A stretch of 64,000 bases of DNA from Zygaena filipendulae. Taxonomy: Eukaryota; Arthropoda; Insecta; Lepidoptera; Zygaenidae. Under the pieces are notes generated by a model that had not been told where the DNA came from, searched no databases, and saw only the letters and a list, made by a program, of their open reading frames with translations. The position numbers were made by a program, and so were the translations under genes. The DNA lies in contig OU015653.1 of the NCBI GenBank assembly GCA_907165275.2, positions 10,260,001 to 10,324,000 of the forward strand, read 5' to 3'. Position 1 is the first letter of the stretch; the number at the start of each line of letters is the position of its first letter. This document shows, in pieces, positions 1 to 13,700 of this stretch.

Positions 1-1290
1 ATACTGATTTCTCCAAGGCGTTTGATGTTGTTCACCATGATCTGCTGATACTAAAACTTGGACATGCTGGAATCTGTGGGTCGTTGCTTAGATGGTGTGA
101 GTCGTATCTGCGCAACCGTTCGAAGATAGTGATGATCCGTGGCTTTAAATCCCTCCCCAGAGTGGTGCCATCAGGTGTACCTCAAGGCTCTCACCTGGGT
201 CCACTGTTCTTTTTGGTGTTCGTTAATGATTTGTGTACCACTATTTCATCGGGTTGCCTGATGTTCGCAGATGATCTTAAAATCTACACGCCCATATTCT
301 CTAACGACGACATATTAAAACTTCAAAGAGACATTGACTCTATCAGTGAATGGTGCATCCGTAATAAGATGGTCCTCAATCCGTCTAAATGTTTTCATAT
401 GAAATTCTCGAGAAAACGCAATATTACTCATACTACTTATTTTATCAACGGTACGCCTATCGAGGAGGCGTCCAGAATGCGTGATTTGGGAGTTATCATG
501 GACACAAAGCTCGATTTCAGGATTCATCTAGATCATATAATAAAAAGAGGTGCACGCCTCGCGGGATTTGTTATAAGACAGTCTAAATTCTTTAGGGATG
601 CCGATATACCTATAATTCTTTTTAACTGCTATGTGCGTAGTCTCCTCGAATATTGCAGCCCTATTTGGAATCCTTCTTATGCAGTGCATATTGATCGTCT
701 TGAGAGACTGCAGAAGCAATTTTTGTACCATCTGTCTTATACTAGTAATCTTTGTCATAGCCTGAAATCGTACGAGGCCAGACTCACGTACTTCGGGATG
801 CTGCCTCAGAAGAAAGATTGCCGATCTTATATTTTTATTCAAAATCTTGAACGGTAAGATCGAAAATTCTGACTTGCTTTCTAAGATCCAGATAGCCATA
901 CCGCGTCCATCCTGCCGTCTCATCAACAGGGTAACGTTCTATCTTCCCTTCTTTCGGGCGAACTTTGGTCAGCACTCACCCATGTACCGAATGTGTTCTA
1001 TGTACAACGCAATCAGTGAAGACTTAGACATTTTTTTTACCTCCGAATCATATATTAAGAATTTTTTTAAACCGTAATTGTATTCGAAATTTTTCTATAT
1101 TCCCAAAAACCTTTATGTTTATTTTATTTGGTTTGTTTTTTACTGTGGCACTACTTTAGGTGCAGGTTGTGTTCACCTCGAGAAGGTCGTACACGGTTCT
1201 AAAATTTTGAAATAAGTTTTTTTTAAGTGTTTTATATGTGTATTGTCTAGTTTGGTGAACCTTAAATAAAGCAAATGAAAAATATTTATT
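1..1290 (+). mobile_element. Non-LTR retrotransposon fragment, reverse transcriptase 3' half, frameshifted
   Basis: From base 3 the plus strand encodes the C-terminal half of a LINE reverse transcriptase: a TDFSKAFD motif, then SGVPQGSHLGPLFF, then the catalytic FADD near base 258, then the thumb region. This frame stops at 855-857. The continuation is in another frame (847-1077) and reads like the usual RT C-terminus (TFYLPFFRAN, then a run ending at a stop near 1077), so a frameshift near 850 has broken the gene. A possible poly(A) signal lies near 1265. The motif order fits the Jockey/CR1 side of the LINE tree; the exact clade is not certain. The 5' part is outside the window. It sits in the liprin-beta intron after the SAM2 exon, in the opposite orientation. 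Confidence 0.85.
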
Positions 1291-1527
1291 AATAAAAAGA
1301 AAATAACAATGTAAGATATATCCGTTGGTGCCCGGGCACACTAGGAAAATCCTGTGTCGTGGGTGCCGGTTTAGAATCAACAATATATTATGTTTTACAA
1401 GGTTTATGGTTATCGCTGACCAATTACAGACGAGTCTATGCTTTCCCTATGAGCTCGTCTTCGCGGATAGAGTACACAGTGCGGGTGTCGCGTGTCGCGT
1501 GTCGCGTGTCGCGTGCGGCGGGCTCAC

Positions 1528-1738
1528 CCCTGCGCAGCGAGAGCGCGTGCGTGGCGAGCGCGACGCGCAGGTGGGCGTGCAGCTCGGCGTGCGTGAGCCG
1601 GTGCAGGCCGCGCCCGTCCAGCGCCGCGTCCGCCGCCGCCGAGCGCACGCCCGCGCAGCCCACGTCCTCCAGCCAGCGCAGCGTCCACGCCGCGTCCAGC
1701 CGCCCCGCCGCCGACAGCAGCGCGTCGCCGTGCCCACC
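1528..1738 (-). CDS. Liprin-beta: Liprin-beta exon: second SAM domain
   Basis: The exon translates to residues 420-489. It holds the core of liprin-beta SAM repeat 2: a WTLRWLEDVG start, a DGRGLHRLT middle and a THALSLRRG end, matching the family pattern W.xRWLxDIG / VDxRxLxxLT / LHHLSIKxxI. It starts in phase 0 after an AG at 1740-1739 and ends in phase 1 at a GTGAGC donor (1527 downwards). The acceptor is weak: the 30 nt upstream are purine/GT-rich rather than pyrimidine-rich, and a transposon end begins just beyond, near 1769. Four exact copies of the 7-mer GTGTCGC follow the donor at 1485-1512. Exon identity is secure; the exact acceptor is less so. Confidence 0.82.
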
Positions 1739-4700
1739 CTCCACACCACACCCACATCATTTTTATTTGTAGCTGTCCCCCGCGGTTTCACCCAAGGTAA
1801 TGGGCATGTTGACTAATTTTTATTTTTAACTTCGGAATTAATGCGGGGAACAGCTAATCACTGTAAATTACTGTCAGTGCAGGGGTACTTTTTCACGGAA
1901 TTCCCGCGGGAACTTCGAAATTACCGCGGATGAAATCGCGGGGGACAGCTAGTCTAATATATATAAATCACGTGTCACGTTGTTTGTCCGCGATGGACTC
2001 CGAAACTACTGAACGGATTTTGATAAAATGTTGTAACCATTTATAATATGGTCTAACCTTAAAGATAGGATAGTTTTTATACCGGAATTTCTGCGGGAAC
2101 TCCGGAACTAATGCGGGGAACAGCTAATCACCGTAAACTACTGTCGGGGTACAAACAAGGAAATAGAGTACGCAACCTCCGCGGGAACTCCGAAAATACC
2201 GAGGATGAAATTGCGGGGACAGCTAGTAATATATATGTTATAATATGTAGTATATACTACGTTAGCTTGGTTTCCACGACACTAGCTTATAGTTTAGTGT
2301 GGGATCAAGTAGATCTGTGTGTTGTGAAGTGGATTATTATTATTATTATTTGGAGAATGTGGTTTTCCAAAAATGATATATGCATTTGTTGTTTTGTACA
2401 TTACCACATATTAGAGTTCTAGTTTTTTTACAATTTTTCGAAGTTTGAAATCTGCCACTGGGCACCCTATACAAGACAGACTAAAGATTCAAATTCAGTC
2501 ATCTAACTTAGTGTTTTGCCATAAATTGAGCCCTCACCAGCAGGTCGGTGAGCGCGAGCACGATCTTCTTCCTGTGCATGGGGTGCTTGATGGCGAGCTC
2601 CTTCTCTATGGTGTGCGCGGGCGCGGCGGCGAGCGTGCCGCGCGCGTCCGGCGCCGCGCCGAGCCACGCGCGGCACGCCGCTACGTACGCCTCCAGCCCG
2701 AGGCTCTCCAGCCAGCCGCACGACGTCTCCGCGTCCCACGACCGCACGTCCGTCGTTTGCCTGACGGTCATAGGATGTGTTCCGTCATTACGGATAGCAC
2801 TAGCCCAGTGCCCGTAGTGACCAGAAATTCGTTCCGTTATAGCGGACAGTATCCGCAGTAAGCGGTATGACGTCATAATAGTCGCCATTTTTGTACTGTG
2901 AGCACTGGCGCTTTCGAGGTAAGGTGCTATCAGTGGTTTGATCATGTGATCAACCTCGGACCAATGCAGCGTCGGTCGGTTGACATGAGTGGTGACATGA
3001 GAGCAATTAATGTATTATGCCATAAGATATGTTATAAATGTATTTTTTGGTGTGGAGCACGAGGAAAAACCAATTTTGGTGGTGCGTTATCTTAACGCGA
3101 CGTGTTACGGTCAGAGTGAATCCAGCGTGCAATGCCCGCCGAGCACTGACCAGGGCATGTTCTGGGGCCGGGCGCGCGGCGCGACCCGCAGCGAGCTGCG
3201 CGCCGCCTCCCCGCCCGCGCCCTCCAGCCGCACGCCGCCCGCGCCCGCCGCGCCGCCCCCACCCCCGCCCCCGCCCCCGCTGCCCAGGCGCGCGCGCACC
3301 TCACGCAGCGACGGCGATGGACTGCCGCGATTCGCCTCCGCCTTCTCGGCTGCGGATCGAGAACAGATAATAATAATAGCAATCCACGTAACACACACAT
3401 CCACTTACGTATATTCTCAAATTCAAATCAAGACGCGTCCGTATGTTCCGATATAAGCTGCGACTGCTGGCTAGTTGTTTTACACAAGAGAAATTCATTC
3501 CGTGATAGCGGACAGTATACTGCCGTAGTATCCTAGAGTAGGCAGTATGGCATCATAATCGTCACCATTTTTTGGACTGTGAGCACTGGCGTTTTCGAGG
3601 CAAGGTTCTCTCATTGCTTTGATCTCGTGATCAAACTCGGACCAATTATTGGTCAAACGCGTCGGTCGGTCGTCAATGAGTGGTCGACAGTGTACTGGAC
3701 TGCGATCCGTTTTAAACAGTAACCAGTATAGCTAACTATAAAGGAACGGCTTCGTAAATTGACGTCATATCTTACAGTGCTTTCAGTTACAACGGAACAT
3801 ACCCGATATGTAAAACGTTCAAAGTACAATTTAACGGGGAAAAAATACGAAGCAAATGCTATATGATAAATAAATTAAAATTTATATTTTATAATAAGCG
3901 TAACAAAAAAATGTTATTAACAGCTAGGTGGCAGCGCATGCGGAAAACGTAATACATCAGTTGGTGTATCGTTTGTGGTGAATTTCGACATGTTTTTACG
4001 GAGAAATATACTATGCGTTTCGACGTATTAGTAAAAAATAATTAGGAACACATATTTTGGAACAAGCAAGAATGTGCCAAATATCAGGTACACGGATTAT
4101 GGGAGTGAGCTCGGGCTACTAACAACCAAAGCATGCTTGGCGTGTTTTGGGCGCAATATGCACACATACATCTTTACTCGTACCGCATATCGACACTTTG
4201 TTATAACATATAAATAATATTATGCGATCAAAGTACAAAATTGCCTTTGTTTTATACACAAGCCTTTCTTGCTCATGATTTGTTAATCTTTATTTGTTCT
4301 TAAATTGTCCTCTCTGCATTGTTTTTAACTTTTGAAGTGAAAACTACTTAGGCATGGAAGGTAAAGGAAAACACGTACCTAATTTTATTGTATTGATGTG
4401 TGGTTCATAAGGAAGCAGATAAATTATGCATTTAATCTTCTTTTTTCAAATAATAATAAATAAATTTAACCCATGAAGGGAAAAAAATGTGAAACGCGGG
4501 CAAAACCGAGGAAGGGAATTTTTGGCGGGAAACCAAGATGGCGGTTCCGCTTTTTATTTTCGTATCGGTAAAAAAATGTTAAAAGTGGATTTTGTTGTAT
4601 TTTATGGTGCTAATAAGTATACTGGACAATAATATTCACAGTGACGGTTTTTTATGTGCTCAAGAAGATAATTATATGACATTTCGAGCTGATTTCTTCG

Positions 4701-7700
4701 GTATCCTCCAAAAGCTCCATAAGAAAGGTCTTGCATTCTATAGTAATGCATGTTAATAAATGGACGCAGATAAGCAATAACATGTTAACCCACAAAATGA
4801 AGTTATTGATTCAAAACAATTTATTGAGAGTTAGAGAACGTTTTTTAATTATGTGTTTACCTTATTACATTGTTGAAATATGTAACTAAATATTAAGCAT
4901 ATTAAAAAATGTTGACACAAAATGGCGCTATAATTTAAAGCTTTAATTTACTCAAAATTTTTCCAGTGTCAGTTAACACACTATTGCTTATCTATGTCCA
5001 AATAATACCTACATTTATCAAATTTATTTAACTTTTTATAAATTTATTTACTTCCAGAATCAAATACATGTCTAAAATATACAAGACACTTAAGCCCAAG
5101 ACTTAAAACTGGCTAAATGCATTATATGCCGAAATTCCATAAAGACGAAGAAAGAAAGAAACCGTGGAAGGGGTTGCAGCCTGTCTTATCTAGCTAGGTA
5201 CTCTAGTAGGTATTCATTAGTAGTTATTTCTCCTTCGACTGTCGCGGTCGCTATGAATAGGAAAAGGTTTTGCACATAATAGGTACACCGAAACACGATT
5301 TTGTTGACTCATACACGTGACCATGTTCCACGCTAGTGTCGATACGCGTGTACGTGTGTGCGCGAGTGTATGTGCGTGGGCGCGTGTGTGCGTGGGCGCG
5401 TGTGTGCGTGGGCGCGTGTGTACGTGCACGCGTGTGTGCTTGCGCGCGTGTGCGCTCGTGACCTAGGTTGGGCACCGAGTGTCCGTGCCCGCGGCCGCGC
5501 GCCGCCACCATGCCGTGCGTCTGTTTACCGAGCGCGCCCCCGCCCCCGCCCCCGCCCCCCGCCGCGCCGCGCGGCAGCGACGAGTACACGTGCGTGTTCC
5601 GCTCGATCTGGCGGCCGTAGTTAGCGGGTGGCGTCTGCGAACACATACGTATACACTCACAAGTGAACGCAGTAAGCAATAACATGTTAACCCACAAACT
5701 TTAGTTATTGATTCAGAACGATTTATTGAGAGTTAGGGAAAATTTTTTAATTATGTGTTTACCTTATTATATTGCTTAAATATGTAACTAAAAATTTAAC
5801 ATAAAAAAAGGTTGACACAAAATGGCGTTATACTTTTAAAACACGATTTACTCAAAATTTCTCCAGTGTGGGTTAACACATTATTGCTTATCTATGTCCA
5901 AGTAGGCACAGATTTAATACTATCTATCTATCTACTATCTTTAAACTTCTTGCTCATTAATTACTGTTTTTGGGATTTGGTTTGGATCTTCTGTTGGTTA
6001 GTTTATTTTTGAGGCTATTTTCTAATACGTCATGTTTGGATATGTCATATGGAAGAGTGGGACCTACCAGTACAAGCATGTCAAATGCCAAATGCTTAAA
6101 AGTAGGTCCCAACAACTCCTTGTAACCCGTGCGTTTAACCTAATAAATATTTCGATTTTGATTACGTATATCTTGGAATCCTCGCGGGAACTCCCAAATT
6201 ACCGCTAGTGAAACCGCGGGGAATGGGAATTTCCGAGTGATATAGAGACATACTTTTCATTCCAATATTATTATCGTTCCCGAGGATATTACGAAATTGA
6301 CGCAGGCGAAACCAAGGGGAGGGAACAAGTGCAATCTAAAGTCAAAGGTTACTCAACTCTGTAGATATTTTGTGTTTTGTTCATTTCATTAAGGAAAATG
6401 AAGCAGACAAATGAAAACTTGGGGGTTTATTATAAACGGCATAAGATTGGCGATTTTTGTATATACATATTTGACGAGTATTTCGGAAACGACGCGATCC
6501 TGACAAATTGGATCGAATTCACTTTCCATGGAAGTCATTCCTGAGAAAATCTACCCACAAAAAATTCTAATGCAATGACATATTGCGTAATGCGTAGTGC
6601 CATCTGTCGTTGAGTGGCTAATTTAATCGTTATTCAACAACACCTATCTACGAAGGGAAACACAGAACCTCAGAGTAATAACTTAAATATACTACTACGT
6701 GCTAACAGAACCCTGTCTTTTTAGGAGTTACTTAAACATTATAGTACGGGAGATACCGATGCTAATTCGGGAGACACTCTAGCGTCGTTGGGACCTATTG
6801 GGTTTTGAAGATTAGGAGATATAAACAAAATAAGGTTATATGATATTTTTTCATTCACCGGTGGGTTTAGCTTCTACAGGCTTTCAAAAATGTAAAAAAA
6901 AATAGTAAAATGGAAATACTCGAGCGCGTCAGATATTGTAGTTTAGATACTCCAAGGTGTCTCTGATATCGAAAATATATTCATCTGCCCATTTGCGTGG
7001 TGGGGGTGGCCATCCGGAAGGGGAGAAAATGAAAAAAAAAAACATTTACTCGAGCGCGTCAGATATTCAAAGGGGATGTTAAGTGAGCCTTAAAAATGCA
7101 CCCCTTCGAAAATCTGCCGATTTGGAGGTGACGCAAGGTAGTAGCGAATTTTTGAAAATGCAAAAAAAAAATCTCAATTTTGAAATACTCGAGCGTGTCA
7201 GATTATTTTACAGAAGGTTCAGCTTGCAGTCCAAGTTATGTTGGCTTAAAATCTGACAATAATTTTGAGGGATATTATTAATCTGACTGCTAGAAACAAA
7301 AATTATGATTTATTTTTAATTTTTTTTTATTTCTGATGTAAGTTTAATAACTTTATGAGCTATTTATTGTTCACAAAAAACACACTTTATATTTCTATGA
7401 AATATGTAAAAGCTCACAAAATATTATTCACAAAACTAACTTTAAAGCACAAACAAGCCATTTCGTTTTACATATAATAACATGAACGCGTTGTTTTGTG
7501 ATGAGCTTTATTATATAATATATATATATAATTACATTAAAGTGAAAGGTGAACCTATAGTTTGATGTAATACTTACCTTAACTTATTTTAATATGTATT
7601 TTAACCGACCAAAAAAAGTTATAATTCGACACGTTTAGCGCCGTGGTATACTGTGATGACGTTATGGCGACGGAAAGTAGTGTGAGGACGGTGCGAGAGA

Positions 7701-10700
7701 GTGAGAGATAGAGAAAAAATAAAAGGGAAAGAAAGACAGAGATATGAATAGGTACATGTTTCACTGCAGCTGCTCGTTCGATTCGAAGACGATTTTTGTT
7801 TCTTCGGCTTATGAAAATCGGCAGATTATATTTTTCCCGCTATCCTTGAGTTATTTACTTTAAAATAAAAAACAAATCAACTGCGCTCGAGAATGTCGAA
7901 GTTGCGTTTTTTTTTTTGCAAGTTTGTGATCCTCTAACTCCTTTACGTCACGTTCAAATGGTCAGATTATTCATATACATACTTCTCACTATGTAATTAA
8001 CCCACCATATCTTAATCTGACGCGCTCGAGTATTTCGAGTTATAGATTTTTTTTTACTAATCTGATCGGTTATTCTAGACGCACCCACCAGTGTAGAGGG
8101 CCTATATTTGGTGGAGGTACTCAACATGGTGCAAGGTACCCCCCTTATGTTCATCTGACGCGCTTTAGCTAATCCACAAATCCCCTCTTGGCGGTCCGTA
8201 CTATTAGAAAGTTACGGCCGCACTCAGAGTAGTTTTAATGGCTATTTAATTTTAAGTAAAGATTGAAAAAAAAACTGCTGCACTCTGAGACGTTCATTAA
8301 ATTATTGCGGCAGTTTACTTTTTAAATCTTTACTAAAAAAATAAAATTAAGTAATCATTCATAACGACTGTGAGTGCGGCCGTTAAAGTCTACTGCAGTT
8401 AATTACCCGTGGGGGCGGCGGCCGGGCGAGCGGCGCGGCCCCGTCGGGCGGCGGGGGCGAGCGCTCGAGCACGCCGCGCTCCGCCACGCGCAGGCGCATC
8501 TCGCTCAGCTTAGACAGTAACTCCAGCTTTTGCGTCTCCAGAGACGACCGCTGCAGCATCTCCTGCAAACAACGTTACACATTGCACAGATAGTTACAAA
8601 TGACTGGACACTGTTGGCAGCTGCTACTACTAGTGGCGTTTATTTTAAATTTTCTCAGTAAGTTTGTAAGTCTAAGAATACCAAGCTACTAGTCTTTTGA
8701 AGTATCATTGATAAGTAAACGCAAATAGTATTTTTGAAATTCTAAAAAAATATTATTATATTTTTTTTTATTATGTCCAAAAATTGCGATGAACAATGAC
8801 GGCTACTTTGTTATTAGGTGCGTCTATTAATATTTCAACTCACACAATGATCACAAAATATGTAAACACGGTACCTATACGAAGTTACAAATCATTATGA
8901 TGAAAAGGTCGATAAATATAGCTTGAAGCTTTTAAAATGTCATTTCTCGATAAGATTAATCCAAAGCTGTTTGGACGCAGATAAGCAATAACATGTTAAC
9001 CCACAAAATGAAGTTATTGATTCAGAACGATTTATTGAGAGTTAGAGAACGTTTTTTAATTATGTATTTACCTTATCACATTGCTTAAATATGTAACTAA
9101 ATATTAAACATAAAAAATGTTGACACAAAATTGCGCTACAATTTTAAAACTTTAATTTAATCTAAATTTCTCCAGTGTGGGTTAACACACTTTTGCTTAT
9201 CTATGTCCATTTGTTATCAAGCTTATAAAAAAATAATAATAATAATAGATGACTCTCGCGCAAGTTTCGGGATTCGCACACTAATTCTTAGATACATCAG
9301 AGTAATACATTATATTACGTAGCCTAATATTATAACCTATAGAATTTACATAATTAGTTCATTACCTTTAAACAAATTGACAAACATATAGGTCAGACAA
9401 AGAGAAACGAGAGGGAGGTTTAGAATTTGTTCAATAGTTAAAACGTTAACCAGCGTGGTAAAACAGTAGCCTGAAATAAAATAATAATGTATATAGAAAA
9501 ATAAATATTTAAAAGGAAACCAAAACATTCTACAAAAACCAGATACAACCTGTAATACGTGCGTACGAATATAAATGTGTGAAAACAAATAAACATAATA
9601 CCAATTTAGTTACGGAAACTCACCGACCTATTTCAGATACACTGGAGCTACTCGTACACCTAAAACAATTACGTTTATTGCCAGTTGCTTTTACTCGCAA
9701 TCCATCGAGATATTACAAAAGCATCTGTTGCTCATACGAGTATAGTAGGCGACGCTATTTGTGACGCTCTTTTACAATACCACCCGTTAGAAATTTTGCC
9801 TTTGGTTAATATCGATAATTGGATATTATGCGATACGTCTTGTCCGCAGCTAGCGCCTTGCGTAAATGGAGTACAGAAATAGAACTATAAACTATACTCA
9901 TTCCAGTAACGCATGTCGATATTTAGTCGTATCTTGTAGAAGGAGACGAATATCATACAGTAGAGTCGAACTTAGCGCTTACTTTCAAACTTGATACGTT
10001 CTCGAGTTGTAATCTTTTGAGAGTAATAAAGATTCTTAAACCAGTTCTTGTCTTCTTTATTTTCTAGCCCTTGATATATTTATAATATGTATGTATATAA
10101 AAATGAATCCCTCTTTCCCTTGGTTACGGCATCACGCGTGAACGGCTGGACCAATTCGCTAGAAAGTAGTTTGCTCAGAGAATCGACTTCCGAATCGATC
10201 GCACCATTTTTTTATATAGGTTATATTTTTTCATTTTTACTAGTCCATGTCTAAATAATTTATGACGCCATATTTGGCGCGTACCTAGCCGCCCGTAGCA
10301 AAAAAATCGAATCGGTCATTGACACGGCGTCCGGCGTAGCGCTTGAAATTCCGTAGATAGGTCACCGCCAAACTAATGTTGAATACTAAACTATAAATTT
10401 TTTCGACATAATTTATATTTTAGTCCCATTATTTTTTATTTTTTTAGATGGGGTGTATCAGGTTTTTGGTAAATTCATTAACACGTTGTACACATACAAG
10501 AATTGCTCGTTTAAAAATAGTAGATGTTTCTATCATACGAATCGTTGTATGAAACGGTAACTAAAGTCAGTTGTAAAAGTTTTTGGATACGTGTGCAGGT
10601 TGAAGTCATTGTGCGATTGTGGCACGTATATGTAGTAAATTATTCCATCCTCGTCTCCTTTACTATGCTTAAGGATAATAGTCACAGTTTTATTAGCCCA

Positions 10701-13700
10701 GCAGACTGCGCCGCTACTGATAAGTTGAACGATTTATTACCATCTTATTGGGCGTAGACATGCAAGATGCCATCTTGCGAATAGTAAGTATTTAACCATT
10801 ACATTTCCGGCTCCAACAGTAAATATCGAAAGAACACTGCCGATATCCGTCCACGAAAAGACATTCAATGTTGTAGATTTGTGTTTTAGTTTTCCGGAGA
10901 TTAACTCTCTCGTTTGAAAACCGAAGTAGGTTGATTTACGTTATAGTATATTTTTTAAATTAAAATAACTATTAATCGTATGTTACACTTTATAAGGATT
11001 TCGCTTTGTTTTAAAATTATTTTACTTTAAAGTTTGTTAGTGTTATTATTATTATAAATATTGATCGATATTCTCAAATGTACTTTTAGCATCGAAAATA
11101 TCACTAGACAGTTGGTGAACTTTATTGCTACGAGAATAAAATTCAACAACTGGCAAAATTGATAAGTTATTTTCGATGTCAACTGTACATAATTAATTAC
11201 TTTTCCACTCGCATTTAAGTTACTTTTAGAGCCTTCTAATTAGGAAATTGAGTTTTCGTGACACTAATTAGTAAAGGCCCTTCCTTCCTTGTCATTATTA
11301 TAAATGAGAAAGTCTGCTTGTCCGTCTTTCGGAGCAACAGCTTGATGTGATTTTTTAAATATAATATCTTTGAACACGGTATCTGTGAAAGAGAAATCGT
11401 TACACGTAATATGTATACATGCTTGAATGTACAAGTGTGAAAATTCAGTGTTAATAAAAGTTTTTCGCGTTTTGCGCGTGTACACACTGTAGGGGGAGCA
11501 CGAATTTTTTCGCTCTCGTCTAGTCGATATCGAGCATTTTTTTTGTATGGAAAATGAACAGCGCCACTTATCCAGTGTTGTTCGTTTTCCATACAAAAAA
11601 ACGCTTTGACATTACGACGATACGCACCCGTTTCAGTAACGTTGCGCGTTTGGGGAGCTAGGAAATAAAATGAAAATGACGTCTTTTTACTTTCGCACAT
11701 ACGCGGGTTGTTTGAAAAGTTCTCGGCCTAACTTAGATTTGAGTAGAAGCGTTGGAACATATAGATGGAATATGCATTAAGATATGAAGAGACTATGTGA
11801 AAACATAATAAGTAGATAATCAAGAAATGTAATTTTTTTTTATTTTTTTTTTTTAGTCTGGCCAAACGTCCCGAGCCACGTATAATATTGCAGGCAGAGA
11901 ATCACGATATCCCGCGCACTACTGATGTTTACTGTAGGTACAGTCTGTACAGTGTAGGTATTACAGAGCAAATAAATTAACTAGAGAGGACATGTAGGCG
12001 GGGCAAGCGCGCCATTATTGCAAAGGATCTGCTGCCATCCTAAGTATATTTACCACAATATTCTCAAAACTGTGAATTTTGAAAACAGTGACTAAGTAAA
12101 AACATAACCATAAAGCGTTCAATATATTTCTTTACATTAGTGAATGTATTAGTGCGTGATGAATAGTTTTGACCAGTTGACACTGGTTTTCATTTGTTTT
12201 CATAGTAAACTAAGTTGATGTCCCTTCTATGTTATTTTCTGTTCTGTGGTAGGTACAATAAAAAAAATTGTGTACTTCCAGGGCCCTGGTATTAACAGGC
12301 AAACATTTATATTTTCAGAAATAAACATTGTGTTTTCTGCACGTTATTACCGTTTGGGTTTGGCCGTCTGTTTCACTTTGCATGCATGCTCGCTGCTGCT
12401 GCTATGTATGTAGTACGAGTACGATCGTCGGCTGGCAGACTTTTTAACGTAGCGTGGACAGAACGAGCACTTCTCTTTAACTTCTCTCATTATAAATCTT
12501 ATCCAAATTTCGTCCATTACCACCTTACACACTGTACGTAAATTCTAAATTACAATGGACGAAATTTCGTTACAAGGTTCATAATAAGACTTCATGAGAT
12601 GGTGGTAGGGCCACACAAGTGTAATGAATTTCATATCATCGGCGATAATAATAATTGAAAACTTCGAAAATCGTAATTTTGGTAAAAATGTCGATTTGTT
12701 TTCAATCAAAAAGTAACTTTTATACGATTTGGAAATCTCGCACACTTTAAATATAGAGTATGGGTAGGTAGTGGAAATTTGTAATCGGTAAATATCAATT
12801 GAATAATGAATCCTTAGGATTCAAAGACATGGCGCATGGCTCAAAAAAAAAAAAATCATGAGACGTTTATTTTCCCTCTTGTTTTAAGTATCGTTTGAGC
12901 CGCTCACATGGTTTTCTCTCGTCGCTGGTGACATTACTAGGTATAAATGAAATCAAGAATAGTATAAATTTCATACTAGCTATACGTATATGTATACACG
13001 TCTTCTTCTTCTTCTTCTTCTTCGTCTCGCTCTTGGCAGAGCGGTCGTGGTCACATTGAGGCGTCTATCTGTATACACGTACGTATAGTCTAACGTATTA
13101 AATATGAAAAATGTTATGGCAAAAAATTCGCCACATGTTATTACAATCATTATCTTTATCGGAGCTAAACACGACGCGTCGTGTTTGTTTGAAGCGAAAA
13201 ATGTACAATCACCATCAGAAATATATAATCATTTTTGAAAGTTGTTGATTCTATCGTTATTGCGTTAGTAACAATGTTCAAAGACCGTGGGTTTACATAT
13301 ATTTGATGCTGTCTGTACATCATACAAGTATAATGCAGATGATAAAACGAACATGGTCATTATCACAGCATGCAACAATATCGAGGTGCGTAATACTGTT
13401 ACTAGGAGGCTACGTGTAAAGCGTTCGCGTCCATGATATTATAAGTAACTAGCTGTTCCCCGCGGTTTCACCCGCGGTAGTTTCAGAGTTCCCGCGGGAA
13501 TTCCGGGTTACAATATAGCCTATGACACTCACAAATGACGTGGCTTTCTATTAGTAAAAGAATTTTCAAAATCGGTTCAGTAGATGCAGAGATTACCCCT
13601 TACAACCTCACAAACTTTACCTCTTTATAATACCTACTTAATAATTTTATTATTAACTAGTCCCCCGCGGTTTCACCCGCGTGAATCGTCAGGGTTGCTC

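Noticed and set aside
1325..1816. Long plus-strand open frames opposite the SAM2 exon
   Set aside because: They are GC-rich shadows of the minus-strand SAM domain and have no recognisable domain of their own.
9579..10757. Possible decayed gene on the plus strand
   Set aside because: Several short frames in different phases without any motif that identifies a family.
11236..11700. 154-codon minus frame
   Set aside because: No domain, AT-rich codon use and a hairpin inside; likely chance.
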